A DNA stretch of 64,000 nucleotides from Rubinisphaera margarita (lineage in GTDB: Bacteria; Planctomycetota; Planctomycetia; Planctomycetales; Planctomycetaceae). The translations under genes were made by a program, and so were the position numbers. Below the pieces are notes generated by a model. It saw nothing but the letters and a program-made list of their open reading frames with translations, did no database searches and was not told the DNA's origin. The stretch lies in NCBI RefSeq assembly GCF_022267515.1, contig NZ_JAKFGB010000012.1, positions 372,001-436,000 of the forward strand, read 5' to 3'. This document shows positions 9,339 through 22,761 of this stretch, piece after piece; positions within the stretch are counted from its first letter, which is position 1; every line of letters starts with the position of its first letter.

Positions 9339-9650
9339 ATGCGAAAATCGAAGAATGTCGAACCTGACTACGAAGTGATGTTCGACGACCAGGGAGCTTA
9401 CGTCGCAGATTTCTCCGATGCGTTTGACATGGATGAATTTGAGAATCTGGGCATTGATCCAATGGCTCCGACCGACGCCAAGCCGGGCTCGGAAGACAAG
9501 GTGATGATGCTCGCCGCTCGTTATGCCGCCGGAATGCCCCTGTGGCACGATTCCGACTGCTACGATCACGCACCCGTGCTCGATGCCGATCTGCTCGAAG
9601 GCGGCGAAACAGAATACGACGAAGAGGCGGGCGAAGAAGAAATCGTCTAG
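9339..9650 (+). CDS. Small acidic hypothetical protein
   Basis: 103 residues with a very acidic composition (Asp/Glu above a quarter of residues), no signal peptide and no membrane segment. GGAGTAGAG just upstream gives a good ribosome site. The gene has its own candidate promoter and a clean terminator behind it, so it is probably a stand-alone transcription unit. The sequence ends in an Asp/Glu-rich tail (EYDEEAGEEEIV). I recognise no family; it could be a conserved planctomycete protein. Function unknown. Confidence 0.75.
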   Translation: MRKSKNVEPDYEVMFDDQGAYVADFSDAFDMDEFENLGIDPMAPTDAKPGSEDKVMMLAARYAAGMPLWHDSDCYDHAPVLDADLLEGGETEYDEEAGEEEIV

Positions 9651-9674
9651 CTCGCTCTTGCGAACGGTTTAAGC

Positions 9675-9707
9675 AAAAACGGAGCCAATTGGCTCCGTTT
9701 TTATTTT
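9675..9707. terminator. Bidirectional terminator between 9339 gene and greA
   Basis: A perfect 28-base inverted repeat (AAAAACGGAGCC / GGCTCCGTTTTT around AATT, 9675-9702) followed by more T on the plus strand. A-runs on the other side make it usable for the convergent greA transcript too. Confidence 0.85.
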
Positions 9708-9798
9708 TGCGCCCATCGGATTTTGATCGTCGTTGCAAAAGAGGCTCTTCGAGGCTTCCGCCCGCCGGGGTATCCGTTCCAACGCCGGCGGGAAGGGG

Positions 9799-10287
9799 CT
9801 ACTCCTCGTCGAAATCGACGATCTTTACAATCTCCAGCTCGCGGATTCCCTGCGGCGTTTCAACGGAGACCTTATCACCGACCTTCTTCCCTTCCATCGC
9901 TTTGGCAAGCGGGCTGGACGTCAGGACCTTCATCGGTTCGCAGTCGTAATCCTCTTCTCCGGGGCCGACGAACTCATAAGATTCTTCATCGTCCCACTTC
10001 AGGTCCTTCACAGTGACTGTGGAACCGAACGTCACGACGCCCTTGGGCATATCGGCCTTATCGACGATGTAGCAGCTCGACAGCTTCGTTTTGAGCATGT
10101 TGACTTTGGCCTGGACCATCCCCTGCTGCTCACGCTGCCCGTGGTATTCGGCATTCTCCTTGAGATCGCCTTCGGCGCGCGCCTCGGCGAGTCGTTCAAC
10201 GATTTCGGGTAGGACGACGGTCTCAAGGTGCTTGATCTCTGCCTTAAGTTTATCGTGTCCTTCGCGTGTGATTGGATGACGTTCCAT
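9799..10287 (-). CDS. greA: Transcription elongation factor GreA
   Basis: 162 residues, the usual size. Start at ATG 10287 is fixed by AGGA in GGGGAGTAGGAACACC before it. The N-terminal antiparallel coiled coil carries the family signature EARAEGDLKENAEYH with the acidic tip (E-G-D-L-K-E-N) that enters the RNA polymerase secondary channel and stimulates transcript cleavage; the C-terminal FKBP-like domain contains ITREGHDKL at the start of the protein and SPLAKAMEGKKVGD near the end. It rescues arrested RNA polymerase. Confidence 0.97.
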   Translation of the reverse strand: MERHPITREGHDKLKAEIKHLETVVLPEIVERLAEARAEGDLKENAEYHGQREQQGMVQAKVNMLKTKLSSCYIVDKADMPKGVVTFGSTVTVKDLKWDDEESYEFVGPGEEDYDCEPMKVLTSSPLAKAMEGKKVGDKVSVETPQGIRELEIVKIVDFDEE

Positions 10288-10495
10288 GGTGTTCCTACTC
10301 CCCTTAAAACAAAGACGGGTCGCAGCAATTGACTGCGCCCCGTTGATCTTTTTGAATGTAGCACGTTTGCGAAATGACAGAAAGCGAGAACGGAAAACAT
10401 TGCGGTCCGTACACAAAGCGGTCCCGGAAACCCGGGACCGATCTTCGTGAGAGGACACCTGCTCTCGCGGGCAGGTTCGATCGGCTCGCGGCCGA

Positions 10496-11635
<1,140 letters not shown>

Positions 11636-11700
11636 GTGGTGTCTCCTGTTGATAGTTGTGTCTCGCCGATTGGCGATCATTTCAGTGTACAAGGTGTTCT

Positions 11701-11838
11701 GGGTAGCCCCGGTTGATTCAACCGGGGTGGCGCAGCCACAAGAGGTCGCAAATGGGCATCGAGTATTTTGTTCAACGCCTCTGTTTGCACCTCGTGCCGA
11801 CTTCGTCGGCCCCGGTAGCGGAGCAACTGGGGCTACCC
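11701..11838. repeat. 138-base intergenic element with terminal inverted repeats
   Basis: Ends are the 10-base inverted pair GGGTAGCCCC (11701-11710) and GGGGCTACCC (11829-11838). Just inside the left end is a hairpin CCCCGGTT-GATTC-AACCGGGG (11707-11727), then GTGGCGCAGCC. A second, shorter copy of the left-end module lies at 41793-41833 on the other strand. No coding capacity. It could be a MITE-like or REP-like repeat. Confidence 0.6.
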
Positions 11839-11855
11839 TTGGGTGAACTTACCGC

Positions 11856-12881
<1,026 letters not shown>

Positions 12882-13085
12882 CGTGAAGTTCCATTCCAGG
12901 GTGAATCGAGTCAATAACGATCAGAATCGGCGGAGATCCCGCGATTTGGAGAACAGCAATAGATCAACGGAGAGTGATGGAATCAGCGAAAGATTTCAAC
13001 TGTGGGAGGGGCAAAAAGCGACCGCGGCGTCGGTGAGAGCCAGTCAGGACACTCAATTGATGAGTTCGTCCCCTTCCCTGCCGAT

Positions 13086-14780
13086 TCAGGCATGCGGAGA
13101 GTCATCGACGAACGGATGCTCATTCCAGGGATCGGTCCAGTTGGGGAAGAGTGTGGTCAGGAGTTTCAACAGAGGATCCTGGGCGACCAGCCGCTGTAAT
13201 CCCTGTTCCAGTTGATCGGACTGATCCGCAAGAGGGGCCGATAGCCCTTGAGCCAACTCTTCCTCGCCAATACGTCTATTGAGTATCGACGCTGAGATCT
13301 TTCGTCGCCACTCTCGCCGAAATTGTTTGAGCAACATCTGCATTCGCACCACAGTTCCGCTTCGAACGTAGATGAGCCCTCCCAAAACCAGAGCCAGTGT
13401 GAACGCGATCACGAAAATCAAAGACCATTGGATACCAGCCGCGATAACCGGGGGGGCAGATCCGGCGGAGATCCCCGCCAGAGAATCGCCGAGGAGCCAC
13501 CAGATTATGAGAGTAGCTGGGATCAAGCAGTGTGTGAGGCAGATGGCGAACAGGTTCTTCCACCAGAAACGGGACGTCAATTTGTTTCGATCCTCCGTGG
13601 TAATGTCGCTCAGAGGATCAACTTCTGACTGCTCCTGCACTTCGAGATAGCGACGTGCGTCAGCGGACAACCAGCGAGCGATCCGAGTCAGCGTCGTCTC
13701 ATACGGCGTCGGTGCGGTGGAATAGAGATCGCATAGACCAGGCAATGCAAGCCGATACCTCTCCCGATACTTCTCCAGCACGGCGAGTTTGTCGAACTGT
13801 GTGCAGTAGTCGACAATCAGTTCGCGCAACAGCTGGTGCTTGTGCTGCATGACGGTTTCGAATTGCGACTTCACGATGAAATACCGCATCGTATCCGCGA
13901 ATTCTCTGCGGAAATCATCCTGCGGGTAGAAGAACTGGTGTTCCATATCGATGGCGAGCGCCAGTTCTTCGAAGCGGGCTTCGTCGTCGGTGACAGCCAA
14001 AGCGGGGAGCAGTTCGAGCGAGAGTTGAAACTGGGCGTAGCTCCCGGCGAACTCAGGATTGCCGCCGATGCTCGCCCATACGCGTGGAAAGCGAGGTTCG
14101 CCATGGATCTTGTTGGCGACCTGGCTGTCGATGCGGATGAGTCGCAACCAGAGTGGCAGTGTAACCTGGGCGAAGGTCAACTGCGGCAGGCGGTCGGCGA
14201 GTTGACTGATAACGGATTCGATCTGCTCGTCGGGAACCGACTGCTGGCAGTACTGTTGAGTCAACGAAATCAGGACCGCCGAGGCAGGACGAGTCTCCAG
14301 ACCGGTAATGATCCAGTTGAGGAACGATTCTTCTTCGTCTGTCTCAACGGCGTCGGCGAGAACGGCCAGGCCGACATAGTCCTGTTCCGAGAGGATGGTC
14401 TGCTGCCGAAGATCGGAGTAAACCTGCTGCAGATCCGCTTGCGAGTCGAGCCGCTCTCTCAATGAGATCAGAGGAGGCCGGGATTCGTTGTAGGAAATCG
14501 TGCCCGTGAGCGAACCGGGAAGTTCTTCGATCGGACTCGACAACTCCATGTTGATATCGGGAGTGAGAAAGGCCCGATCGATCGCTTCATTCGACTTGAG
14601 TGCTTCGTAAGCTGCTCGAATCTTCTGAAACTCGTCGGGATGGAAGTCAGGCCGATACTTCTTAATGAGCCGGCCGTAAGCCCGCTTCAGATCCCGCATC
14701 TCATACTGTTCGGAGAGCCCGAAGAAGCTCACCGGCGAATGAGGCAGCAGGTGCCAGTCAGGCTCGGGGGTCTCACTCAT
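13086..14780 (-). CDS. Degenerate J-domain membrane protein
   Basis: 564 residues. ATG 14780 overlaps the stop of the upstream gene by 8 bases (GATGAGTGA), so translation is probably coupled. Residues about 20-65 look like a J domain: FFGLSEQYEMRDLKRAYGRLIKKYRPDFHPDEFQKIRAAYEAL. The HPD tripeptide that stimulates Hsp70 ATPase is RPD at the canonical place, with an HPD three residues later, so DnaK activation is doubtful. A long helical region follows; two hydrophobic segments lie at about residues 425-450 and 460-485; the C-terminal 85 residues are charged. Role unknown. Confidence 0.75.
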   Translation of the reverse strand: MSETPEPDWHLLPHSPVSFFGLSEQYEMRDLKRAYGRLIKKYRPDFHPDEFQKIRAAYEALKSNEAIDRAFLTPDINMELSSPIEELPGSLTGTISYNESRPPLISLRERLDSQADLQQVYSDLRQQTILSEQDYVGLAVLADAVETDEEESFLNWIITGLETRPASAVLISLTQQYCQQSVPDEQIESVISQLADRLPQLTFAQVTLPLWLRLIRIDSQVANKIHGEPRFPRVWASIGGNPEFAGSYAQFQLSLELLPALAVTDDEARFEELALAIDMEHQFFYPQDDFRREFADTMRYFIVKSQFETVMQHKHQLLRELIVDYCTQFDKLAVLEKYRERYRLALPGLCDLYSTAPTPYETTLTRIARWLSADARRYLEVQEQSEVDPLSDITTEDRNKLTSRFWWKNLFAICLTHCLIPATLIIWWLLGDSLAGISAGSAPPVIAAGIQWSLIFVIAFTLALVLGGLIYVRSGTVVRMQMLLKQFRREWRRKISASILNRRIGEEELAQGLSAPLADQSDQLEQGLQRLVAQDPLLKLLTTLFPNWTDPWNEHPFVDDSPHA

Positions 14781-15588
14781 CGCTGTCCTCACTGCTCGGG
14801 ACGGGTACGGGGAGTGCTTCCGCCGCGTCAGCTGGGGCGTGTCCATGCTGGATCGCCAGCTGATAGACCGTCTCCAGATAGAGCATCACTCTGGCGTGAT
14901 ACTCCTTCAAATCGTCCTCCCGGAGAAAGCCGTGGTCCGCCTCCCATTCCAGGCTCTTCTGGTATTCGCGAAATTCGGAATCAATCTCTGCAAGAGCACC
15001 TGCGGCAGCGGGGTCATTTCGCACGTGCCGAACAGCGGCGTATCTCTTATCCGTAGGGGACGGGGTCGGTAAAGCTTGCGAAAGGATCTGTCGCGTCACT
15101 GCTCGGACGGGAATCGCCGGCTTCCCGTCGGGATTAACTTCCAGAGCCGACCGTCTCATTCTCGAGCTGACGTTCGGCGAGAATTCCTGCAGGTCGAGTT
15201 CGTTAGGCATGAACTGCGAATTGCGATAGGAGACCGCTGGCTGGACTGGTTCCGGAGAATTTCGATCCGACAATGCGTACCGCAAGAGGCTGAAGGCCGG
15301 AATGATGACGAAGAAGAGCACCCAGCGCGTGTTTCGTTCCTGTCGATTGCTTTCCTGTGTTTCCTCCTGCTCGGTCTCGGTCATCGAGCGGCGGACAGTG
15401 GAGAGGGTCGCTTCGGCCTGTCGTGCCCGCTGAACCGAGAACTGAGCCGGAACGACAGGCGTGGAGGCGGGAGTTCCTTCATTCAGAAACACCTGACGCT
15501 GCTTCACCACCTTGCGGCAGTCGATGCGGTCCGCCGTGAGAATCGACGTGACGTAGTCCCGTTTTTCTTCCGCAGACCGCTCGATCAT
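14773..15588 (-). CDS. Single-pass membrane protein of unknown function
   Basis: 271 residues. One transmembrane segment (WVLFFVIIPAFSLLRYAL, about residues 88-105) separates a polar, Gln/Glu/Arg-rich N-terminal half from a C-terminal half with Pro-rich ends (ALPVPVPSSEDSDE). I recognise no domain. It follows proS by 32 bases and overlaps the J-like gene by 8 bases, so the three form an operon; a physical partnership with the J-like protein is suggested by the overlap but not shown. Confidence 0.72.
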   Translation of the reverse strand: MIERSAEEKRDYVTSILTADRIDCRKVVKQRQVFLNEGTPASTPVVPAQFSVQRARQAEATLSTVRRSMTETEQEETQESNRQERNTRWVLFFVIIPAFSLLRYALSDRNSPEPVQPAVSYRNSQFMPNELDLQEFSPNVSSRMRRSALEVNPDGKPAIPVRAVTRQILSQALPTPSPTDKRYAAVRHVRNDPAAAGALAEIDSEFREYQKSLEWEADHGFLREDDLKEYHARVMLYLETVYQLAIQHGHAPADAAEALPVPVPSSEDSDE

Positions 15589-15620
15589 ACGTTCATTCGC
15601 TCGTCATCACTGGGGATGCT

Positions 15621-17357
15621 TCAGGCGGACAACTCCGCTTTCGCGGCTGCGACCTGATCCACGACATACTGGACGGCGTTATCGACCGGCACCTTTTCCG
15701 GATTCTCAGCCGTGCGGCCTTTGAACTCGACCACGCCTTCTTTGAGTCCCTTGCCGCCAATGACGACGCGGAACGGGATGCCGATGAGATCGGCATCGTT
15801 GAACTTCACCCCCGGGCGGGCCGCTCGATCGTCGAACAGGACGTCAATCCCCTGCTTCTGCAAGTCGGCGTACATCTTTTCGGCGACCTGCATGAGTTCG
15901 GCGTCTTCAGTATTCAACGGAATGAGGAGAACTTCAAACGGAGCGACGGTAATTGGCCAGATCAGCCCCTTGTCGTCGTGCTTCGTCTCGGCCAGTCCGG
16001 CGACGATGCGATTCACGCCGATACCGTAGCAGCCCATGATAATTGGCTCGCGATTTTCGTGCTCGTCGAGGAAGACAGCATTGAGGCTCTTGGAGTACTT
16101 GGTCCCCAGCTTGAAGACGTGACCGACTTCGATGCCATGGACGAACTTCAGCGGCTCGCCGCTCTTCGGGCACGGGTCGCCTTCGCAGGCGTTTCGCAGA
16201 TCATAAGTCGTTTCGAGCTGATAATCGCGGCCGAGATTCACGTTGACGTAGTGCTGATCGGTTTCGTTGGCACCGGTGATGGCGTCGCCGATGAGCGGCA
16301 CATCATGATCGGCAATAACGCGACATTCGAGCCCGACCGGGCCTGCGAAGCCAATCCCCGCTCCGGTGATCGTCTTGATCGTCGTCTCATCGGCCAGTTC
16401 GACGGAACTGGCATCCAGAGCCCGGCGGATCTTGCCTTCGTTGGCTTCATGGTCTCCACGAAGCAGCACGGCGACCGGCTGGTCGTCCGCCAGATAGATC
16501 AACGTCTTGATCATCTGCTCAGGCTTGCACTTCAGAAACTTGCAGACGGCTTCGATGCTGCCGGCGTTCGGCGTGTGGACCTTCTCCAGGGCCGCCCCGC
16601 TGCCGGAACCGCTGAGATCGGGCGTCTTGCGCCCCGTTTCCGCGCGTTCGAGATTGGCTGCGTATCCGCTCGATTCGCAGTAAACGATGTGGTCTTCGCC
16701 GTTCTCAGCGGGAATCATGAATTCATGAGAAGCGTCGCCGCCGATCGGACCACTCTCCGCTTCAACCGGAATGTAGGTCAGTCCGCAGCGTTTGAAGATG
16801 CGGCAATACGCGGCGTACATCGCGTCGTACGCTTCGTTGAGCTGTTCGAGCGACGTACCGAAGCTGTAGGCGTCCTTCATCAGGAATTCGCTGGTTCGGA
16901 GCACGCCGAAACGCGGCCGCTCTTCGTTGCGGAATTTCGTCTGAATCTGATAGAGCGTCAGCGGCAGCTGGCGGTAACTCTTGATCTGCTTCGAGATGAG
17001 GTCGGTGATGACTTCTTCGTGAGTCGGCCCGAGGGCCATGTGGACTTCACGATCGCCCCGCTTCACATCGAGACGAATCAGGACCGAGCCGAAGGCTTCG
17101 TTGCGGCCGGTGCGGTCGAAGAGTTCGATCGGCTGCAATGCCGGCATATGAATCTCGACGGCATCCGCGGAGTTCATCTCTTCCCGAATGATCTGAGCCG
17201 CTTTCTGAACCGCTCTCCAGCCGAGCGGCAGATAGGTGTAGGCTCCCGCCATAAGCTGGCGGATCAGGCCAGCCCGGATCATCAGCTGGTGGCTGGGAAT
17301 CTCTGCATCGGAGGGGACTTCCTTCATGGTCGGGATGAGAGTTTTGGACCACCGCAT
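15621..17357 (-). CDS. proS: Prolyl-tRNA synthetase (bacterial type)
   Basis: 578 residues, in the normal range for the bacterial-type enzyme with an INS editing domain between motifs 2 and 3. ATG 17357 is preceded by GGAAAG. Class II motifs are clear: motif 1 region near GWRAVQKAAQIIREEM, motif 2 FRNEERPRFGVLRTSEFLMKDAYSF, motif 3 GCYGIGVNRIVAGLAE; the C-terminal anticodon-binding domain starts near WPITVAPFEVLLIPLN. The INS domain lies around residues 225-400. It charges tRNA-Pro in the cytoplasm. Confidence 0.97.
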   Translation of the reverse strand: MRWSKTLIPTMKEVPSDAEIPSHQLMIRAGLIRQLMAGAYTYLPLGWRAVQKAAQIIREEMNSADAVEIHMPALQPIELFDRTGRNEAFGSVLIRLDVKRGDREVHMALGPTHEEVITDLISKQIKSYRQLPLTLYQIQTKFRNEERPRFGVLRTSEFLMKDAYSFGTSLEQLNEAYDAMYAAYCRIFKRCGLTYIPVEAESGPIGGDASHEFMIPAENGEDHIVYCESSGYAANLERAETGRKTPDLSGSGSGAALEKVHTPNAGSIEAVCKFLKCKPEQMIKTLIYLADDQPVAVLLRGDHEANEGKIRRALDASSVELADETTIKTITGAGIGFAGPVGLECRVIADHDVPLIGDAITGANETDQHYVNVNLGRDYQLETTYDLRNACEGDPCPKSGEPLKFVHGIEVGHVFKLGTKYSKSLNAVFLDEHENREPIIMGCYGIGVNRIVAGLAETKHDDKGLIWPITVAPFEVLLIPLNTEDAELMQVAEKMYADLQKQGIDVLFDDRAARPGVKFNDADLIGIPFRVVIGGKGLKEGVVEFKGRTAENPEKVPVDNAVQYVVDQVAAAKAELSA

Positions 17358-17531
17358 GCGTGCTGCTTTCTTTCCTGTCCAGTGAGCCGGCTGCCGGCTG
17401 AGTCTGCCGCTGACCCCGGTCGACAATCAAACGGTGTCGGGGTCGTGTTGAGATCGGATTCTCCTCAGGTCGGAATCCGTTCAGGGGGAAGTTTAACTGT
17501 TCTACCGCATACGGGAAGTCTGAGCGCGAAC

Positions 17532-17560
17532 TTGTGGACGTCATCTGCTCCCCGTACACT
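17532..17560 (+). promoter_or_regulatory. Candidate promoter of the YhaM-rnr unit
   Basis: TTGTGG (17532-17537), a 17-base spacer and TACACT (17555-17560), placing a start about 44 bases before ATG 17611. Confidence 0.4.
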
Positions 17561-17610
17561 CCAGATTCGCAATTCGCACAAAAAGTTCTGCAGGAAGAGA
17601 GACTTCAGGC

Positions 17611-18582
17611 ATGGCACGCCGATTCGTTAATGAGATTTCTGACGGCGAGACGATCGACGAGGTTTACGTTCTGGCCGATAAACAGCTTCGGGCAAATCGC
17701 AACGGCGATACCTATTTGCTGGCCGACTTGCGGGATAAAACCGGGTCGATCCATGGCCTGCTCTGGAATATCAATGAGGAGCAGGTCGCACACATGCAGA
17801 CCGGCGACTACGTGCGTGTTCGGGGCAAGGCTCAGCTGTATAACGGCAATCTACAGATGATCCTCTCACGGGTCGATGTGTCGCCGGCGGACGGTGTCGA
17901 CGCCAGGGACTTCCAGGCGGGAACGAACCAGAACGTTGAAGAACTTTTCGTTCGTCTTTCGGACTTCATGGAGAGCCTCTCCGACCCCGGCATGCGGCAG
18001 CTGATGCAGTGCTTCCTGGCCGACGAATCGATCGTCAACCAGCTGAAGACGGCTCCCGCTGGCGTGAAAGCGCATCATGCTTACCTCGGCGGACTGCTCG
18101 AACACATCGTGACTCTGATGAGTGCAGCCGACCGCATGGTCGATCTCTATCCGAGCGTCAATCGCGATCTGTTGCTGGTGGGAGTTTTTCTGCACGACCT
18201 CGGAAAAATCCGGGAACTGGGCTACGACGGCACATTCATCTACACCGACGAAGGCCAGTTGATTGGCCATCTGATTATTGGCGTCGAGATTCTGAATGAG
18301 AAGCTCAGTGAAGTCGCGGACAAGGGCTCTCCGGTGAAGGAAGAGTATGTTCTGCGGCTCAAGCACATGATTGCCAGCCATCATGGAGCTTACGAGTTTG
18401 GCAGTCCGAAACTGCCGATGACGCCGGAAGCGATCGTGCTGCATCATCTGGATAACATCGACGCAAAAGTGAACGAATTTGCTTCGATGATCGATGCCGA
18501 TCCGAACCGGAACTCGAACTGGACGGCATTCAGTCCGCGAATCGACCGGAAGCTGTTCAAAGGGCTGGTCGGAACCGAGTAA
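17611..18582 (+). CDS. YhaM-like OB-fold/HD 3'-5' exoribonuclease
   Basis: 323 residues. An OB-fold nucleic-acid-binding domain (about residues 18-95: YLLADLRDKTGSIHGLLWN, GDYVRVRGKAQLYNGNLQM) is followed by an HD domain: HHAYLGGLLEHI, FLHDLGKIRELG (the His-Asp pair), HMIASHHGAYEFGSPKLP and LHHLDNIDAKVNEF. This is the YhaM layout known from Bacillus, a 3'-5' exonuclease acting on RNA and DNA. The rnr gene follows 80 bases later in the same direction, so two 3'-5' RNA-degrading enzymes are probably co-expressed. Confidence 0.9.
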   Translation: MARRFVNEISDGETIDEVYVLADKQLRANRNGDTYLLADLRDKTGSIHGLLWNINEEQVAHMQTGDYVRVRGKAQLYNGNLQMILSRVDVSPADGVDARDFQAGTNQNVEELFVRLSDFMESLSDPGMRQLMQCFLADESIVNQLKTAPAGVKAHHAYLGGLLEHIVTLMSAADRMVDLYPSVNRDLLLVGVFLHDLGKIRELGYDGTFIYTDEGQLIGHLIIGVEILNEKLSEVADKGSPVKEEYVLRLKHMIASHHGAYEFGSPKLPMTPEAIVLHHLDNIDAKVNEFASMIDADPNRNSNWTAFSPRIDRKLFKGLVGTE

Positions 18583-18662
18583 ACGGGCCGGGATCGATCT
18601 GCCAATTCGATCGCAGGAGCCGTCTACGGAACGACCGCGGCACGAGAGTGTGAAAGGACAAT

Positions 18663-20915
<2,253 letters not shown>

Positions 20916-20951
20916 TTCGGCAGAGAGAGCCAGGCGTCCACTCCGGTTCAT

Positions 20952-20997
20952 CAACAACAAAGCCCCGGCAATTCCAGCCGGGGCTTTGTTGTTGGTT
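20952..20997. terminator. Strong bidirectional terminator between rnr and the PQQ-propeller gene
   Basis: A perfect 18-base stem (20952-20969 with 20977-20994) and a 7-base loop; the core is AGCCCCGGC/GCCGGGGCT flanked by CAACAACAA/TTGTTGTTG. It lies between two convergent genes. Confidence 0.85.
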
Positions 20998-21016
20998 TAG
21001 ACGACGGAGGTTGGAA

Positions 21017-22543
21017 CTACTCAGCGATCTTGTAGCAGAGCAGGAGATCCTGATCGCGGAGGAAGAGTTTTCCATCGGCGACAACAGGACGAGCCCAGGC
21101 GTTTTTCCCGCTTCGTTCCGGCTGGTCGAATTGGCCAAGCTGTTCAAACGCGTTGGGGTTCGCACTGATCAGGTACATCGGGCCGCGCTCGCTGCGGAAG
21201 TATAGGCAGCCATCAGCATAGGTGATGGCTCCCTTCCCATTTCCGGAAAGCCGCTCCTGCCACGTTGGTGTTCCGGTCTGTGCGTTGAGGCAGGTCAGAA
21301 TATTGTCGTTCGCTCCGTAAATGTAGCCGTCGAGTTCGACCATCCCGCCGTGATGGTTCTTCATTTTCTCTGTTTTGTAAGCCAGCTTGGGCTTCGTGAT
21401 GTTTCCGCTGAAATCAAGCAATGCGCCCCCCGTGCCGTAACCGGAGGCGTAGAAGATCGACTCGTCCAGCTCGATTGGGGAACTGCAGTTGGCCGTATCA
21501 TTGGCCGCGTTGTCATCGCCCCAGAGAGCCTGGCCGCTCGAAGCATCAACGGCAAACAGCCCACTGTGGCAGAAGTTTACGTACTGCTTCCGTCCGCGAA
21601 GATCGGCAACGATGGCCGAGGCGTATCCCGCCTTCGGATTCTGCGGCACCCTGCACTGCCAGATTGGAGACCCGTCAGACTTCTTCAGAGCCACCATCGT
21701 AGCCGCAGTCCCACCGGGCGTGCAGATGAGCTTGTCGCCATCGATCAGGGGAGACTCAGAGATTCCCCAGACGATATTCGAAGCGGAGAACCGCTCCAGG
21801 ATATTAATGGTCCAGATCAGCTGGCCGTCGTCGGACGCACAGGTGAGGTCACCGGCTGCTCCGAGTGTATAAAGCGTTCCGTTATCCCACGTGGGCGTAC
21901 TGCGGGGGCCATTACCCTGCCCGTCCTGAAAAACACTGCCGTTACGAATTGCCCAGAGTTCGGAACCGGTCTTCAGGTCGAGAGCAATAATCGCTTCCTG
22001 GTCGGCCCGCGTTCCCATCGTGAAGACTTTGCCATCAGCGATACTGACTGACGAATAACCTTCTCCCAGGCCGCGGGCGGTCCAGAGCAGTTCGGGGCCC
22101 GATTCAGGCCATTGCTTCAGCAGTCCGGTCTCAGGGGAACGATTTTTCCGGTCCGGTCCCAGGAACTGCGACCAGGGAGCGTTGTCTGTGGATCCCTCCG
22201 TCCCGGGTTCATTGCTTGCCACGGTGGTCCCGGTGGGAGTGCTCGAAGGATTTGGATCATTCCGATAAATCCGCGTCGGCTGTCCTGTGGACGTTGTAAA
22301 CACCGAGATGAGATCGCCAACCGCGAGCTGCGCGACCTTGGCCGATCGCTTATTGATGATCACCTTCAGATCGCGGCCGTTGACTGCAAAGACTTTTTCG
22401 TCGTCCTGAAGCGTCGACGCGACCGTGATCGAACTCTGATCCGGCGAGATCTTTGTAATCCGACCAGTGAAAGTTGCCCCACTGACGTTCTGGGCGACAA
22501 CGAGGACAAAAGCGAGCTGCAAAGCGATCCAACGGAGTGCCAT
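21017..22543 (-). CDS. Exported PQQ-type beta-propeller protein
   Basis: 508 residues. N-terminal signal peptide (MALRWIALQLAFVLVVAQNVSGA). Residues 25-95 look like a small OB-like domain; about 125-505 carry WD/PQQ-type propeller blades such as GKVFTMGTRADQEAIIALDLKTGSELW, LYTLGAAGDLTCASDDGQLIW and LTCLNAQTGTPTW. No methanol-dehydrogenase-type catalytic residues are seen, so a BamB-like or binding role is more likely than a quinoprotein enzyme. Widespread in planctomycetes as exported proteins. Substrate or partner unknown. Confidence 0.85.
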   Translation of the reverse strand: MALRWIALQLAFVLVVAQNVSGATFTGRITKISPDQSSITVASTLQDDEKVFAVNGRDLKVIINKRSAKVAQLAVGDLISVFTTSTGQPTRIYRNDPNPSSTPTGTTVASNEPGTEGSTDNAPWSQFLGPDRKNRSPETGLLKQWPESGPELLWTARGLGEGYSSVSIADGKVFTMGTRADQEAIIALDLKTGSELWAIRNGSVFQDGQGNGPRSTPTWDNGTLYTLGAAGDLTCASDDGQLIWTINILERFSASNIVWGISESPLIDGDKLICTPGGTAATMVALKKSDGSPIWQCRVPQNPKAGYASAIVADLRGRKQYVNFCHSGLFAVDASSGQALWGDDNAANDTANCSSPIELDESIFYASGYGTGGALLDFSGNITKPKLAYKTEKMKNHHGGMVELDGYIYGANDNILTCLNAQTGTPTWQERLSGNGKGAITYADGCLYFRSERGPMYLISANPNAFEQLGQFDQPERSGKNAWARPVVADGKLFLRDQDLLLCYKIAE

Positions 22544-22761
22544 ATCACGAGAGTCCTTGCGGGGGAAGCCGGTCCAAATCTATGATGCCGAGTGGCATAT
22601 AGGGAAATTGTGCCGCGTACGCGAGAATCGGGAAATCGCCTTGCCGCACGCCGGTCACTATGCCGAAAGAAATTTCAAATTGCAACATCAATCTGAAAGC
22701 TCCGATGCACGAAATCGTGCATTTCGAGCGTTCAAATTTGTCCTGCTGAGGACTCGACACA

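Noticed and set aside
9127..9738. 203-residue minus-strand frame overlapping the small acidic protein gene
   Set aside because: No ribosome site and Arg-rich composition; most of it opposes the acidic gene.
15978..17630. 550-residue open frame on the plus strand opposite proS
   Set aside because: Antisense shadow of proS. High GC third positions create such frames; no family feature is seen.
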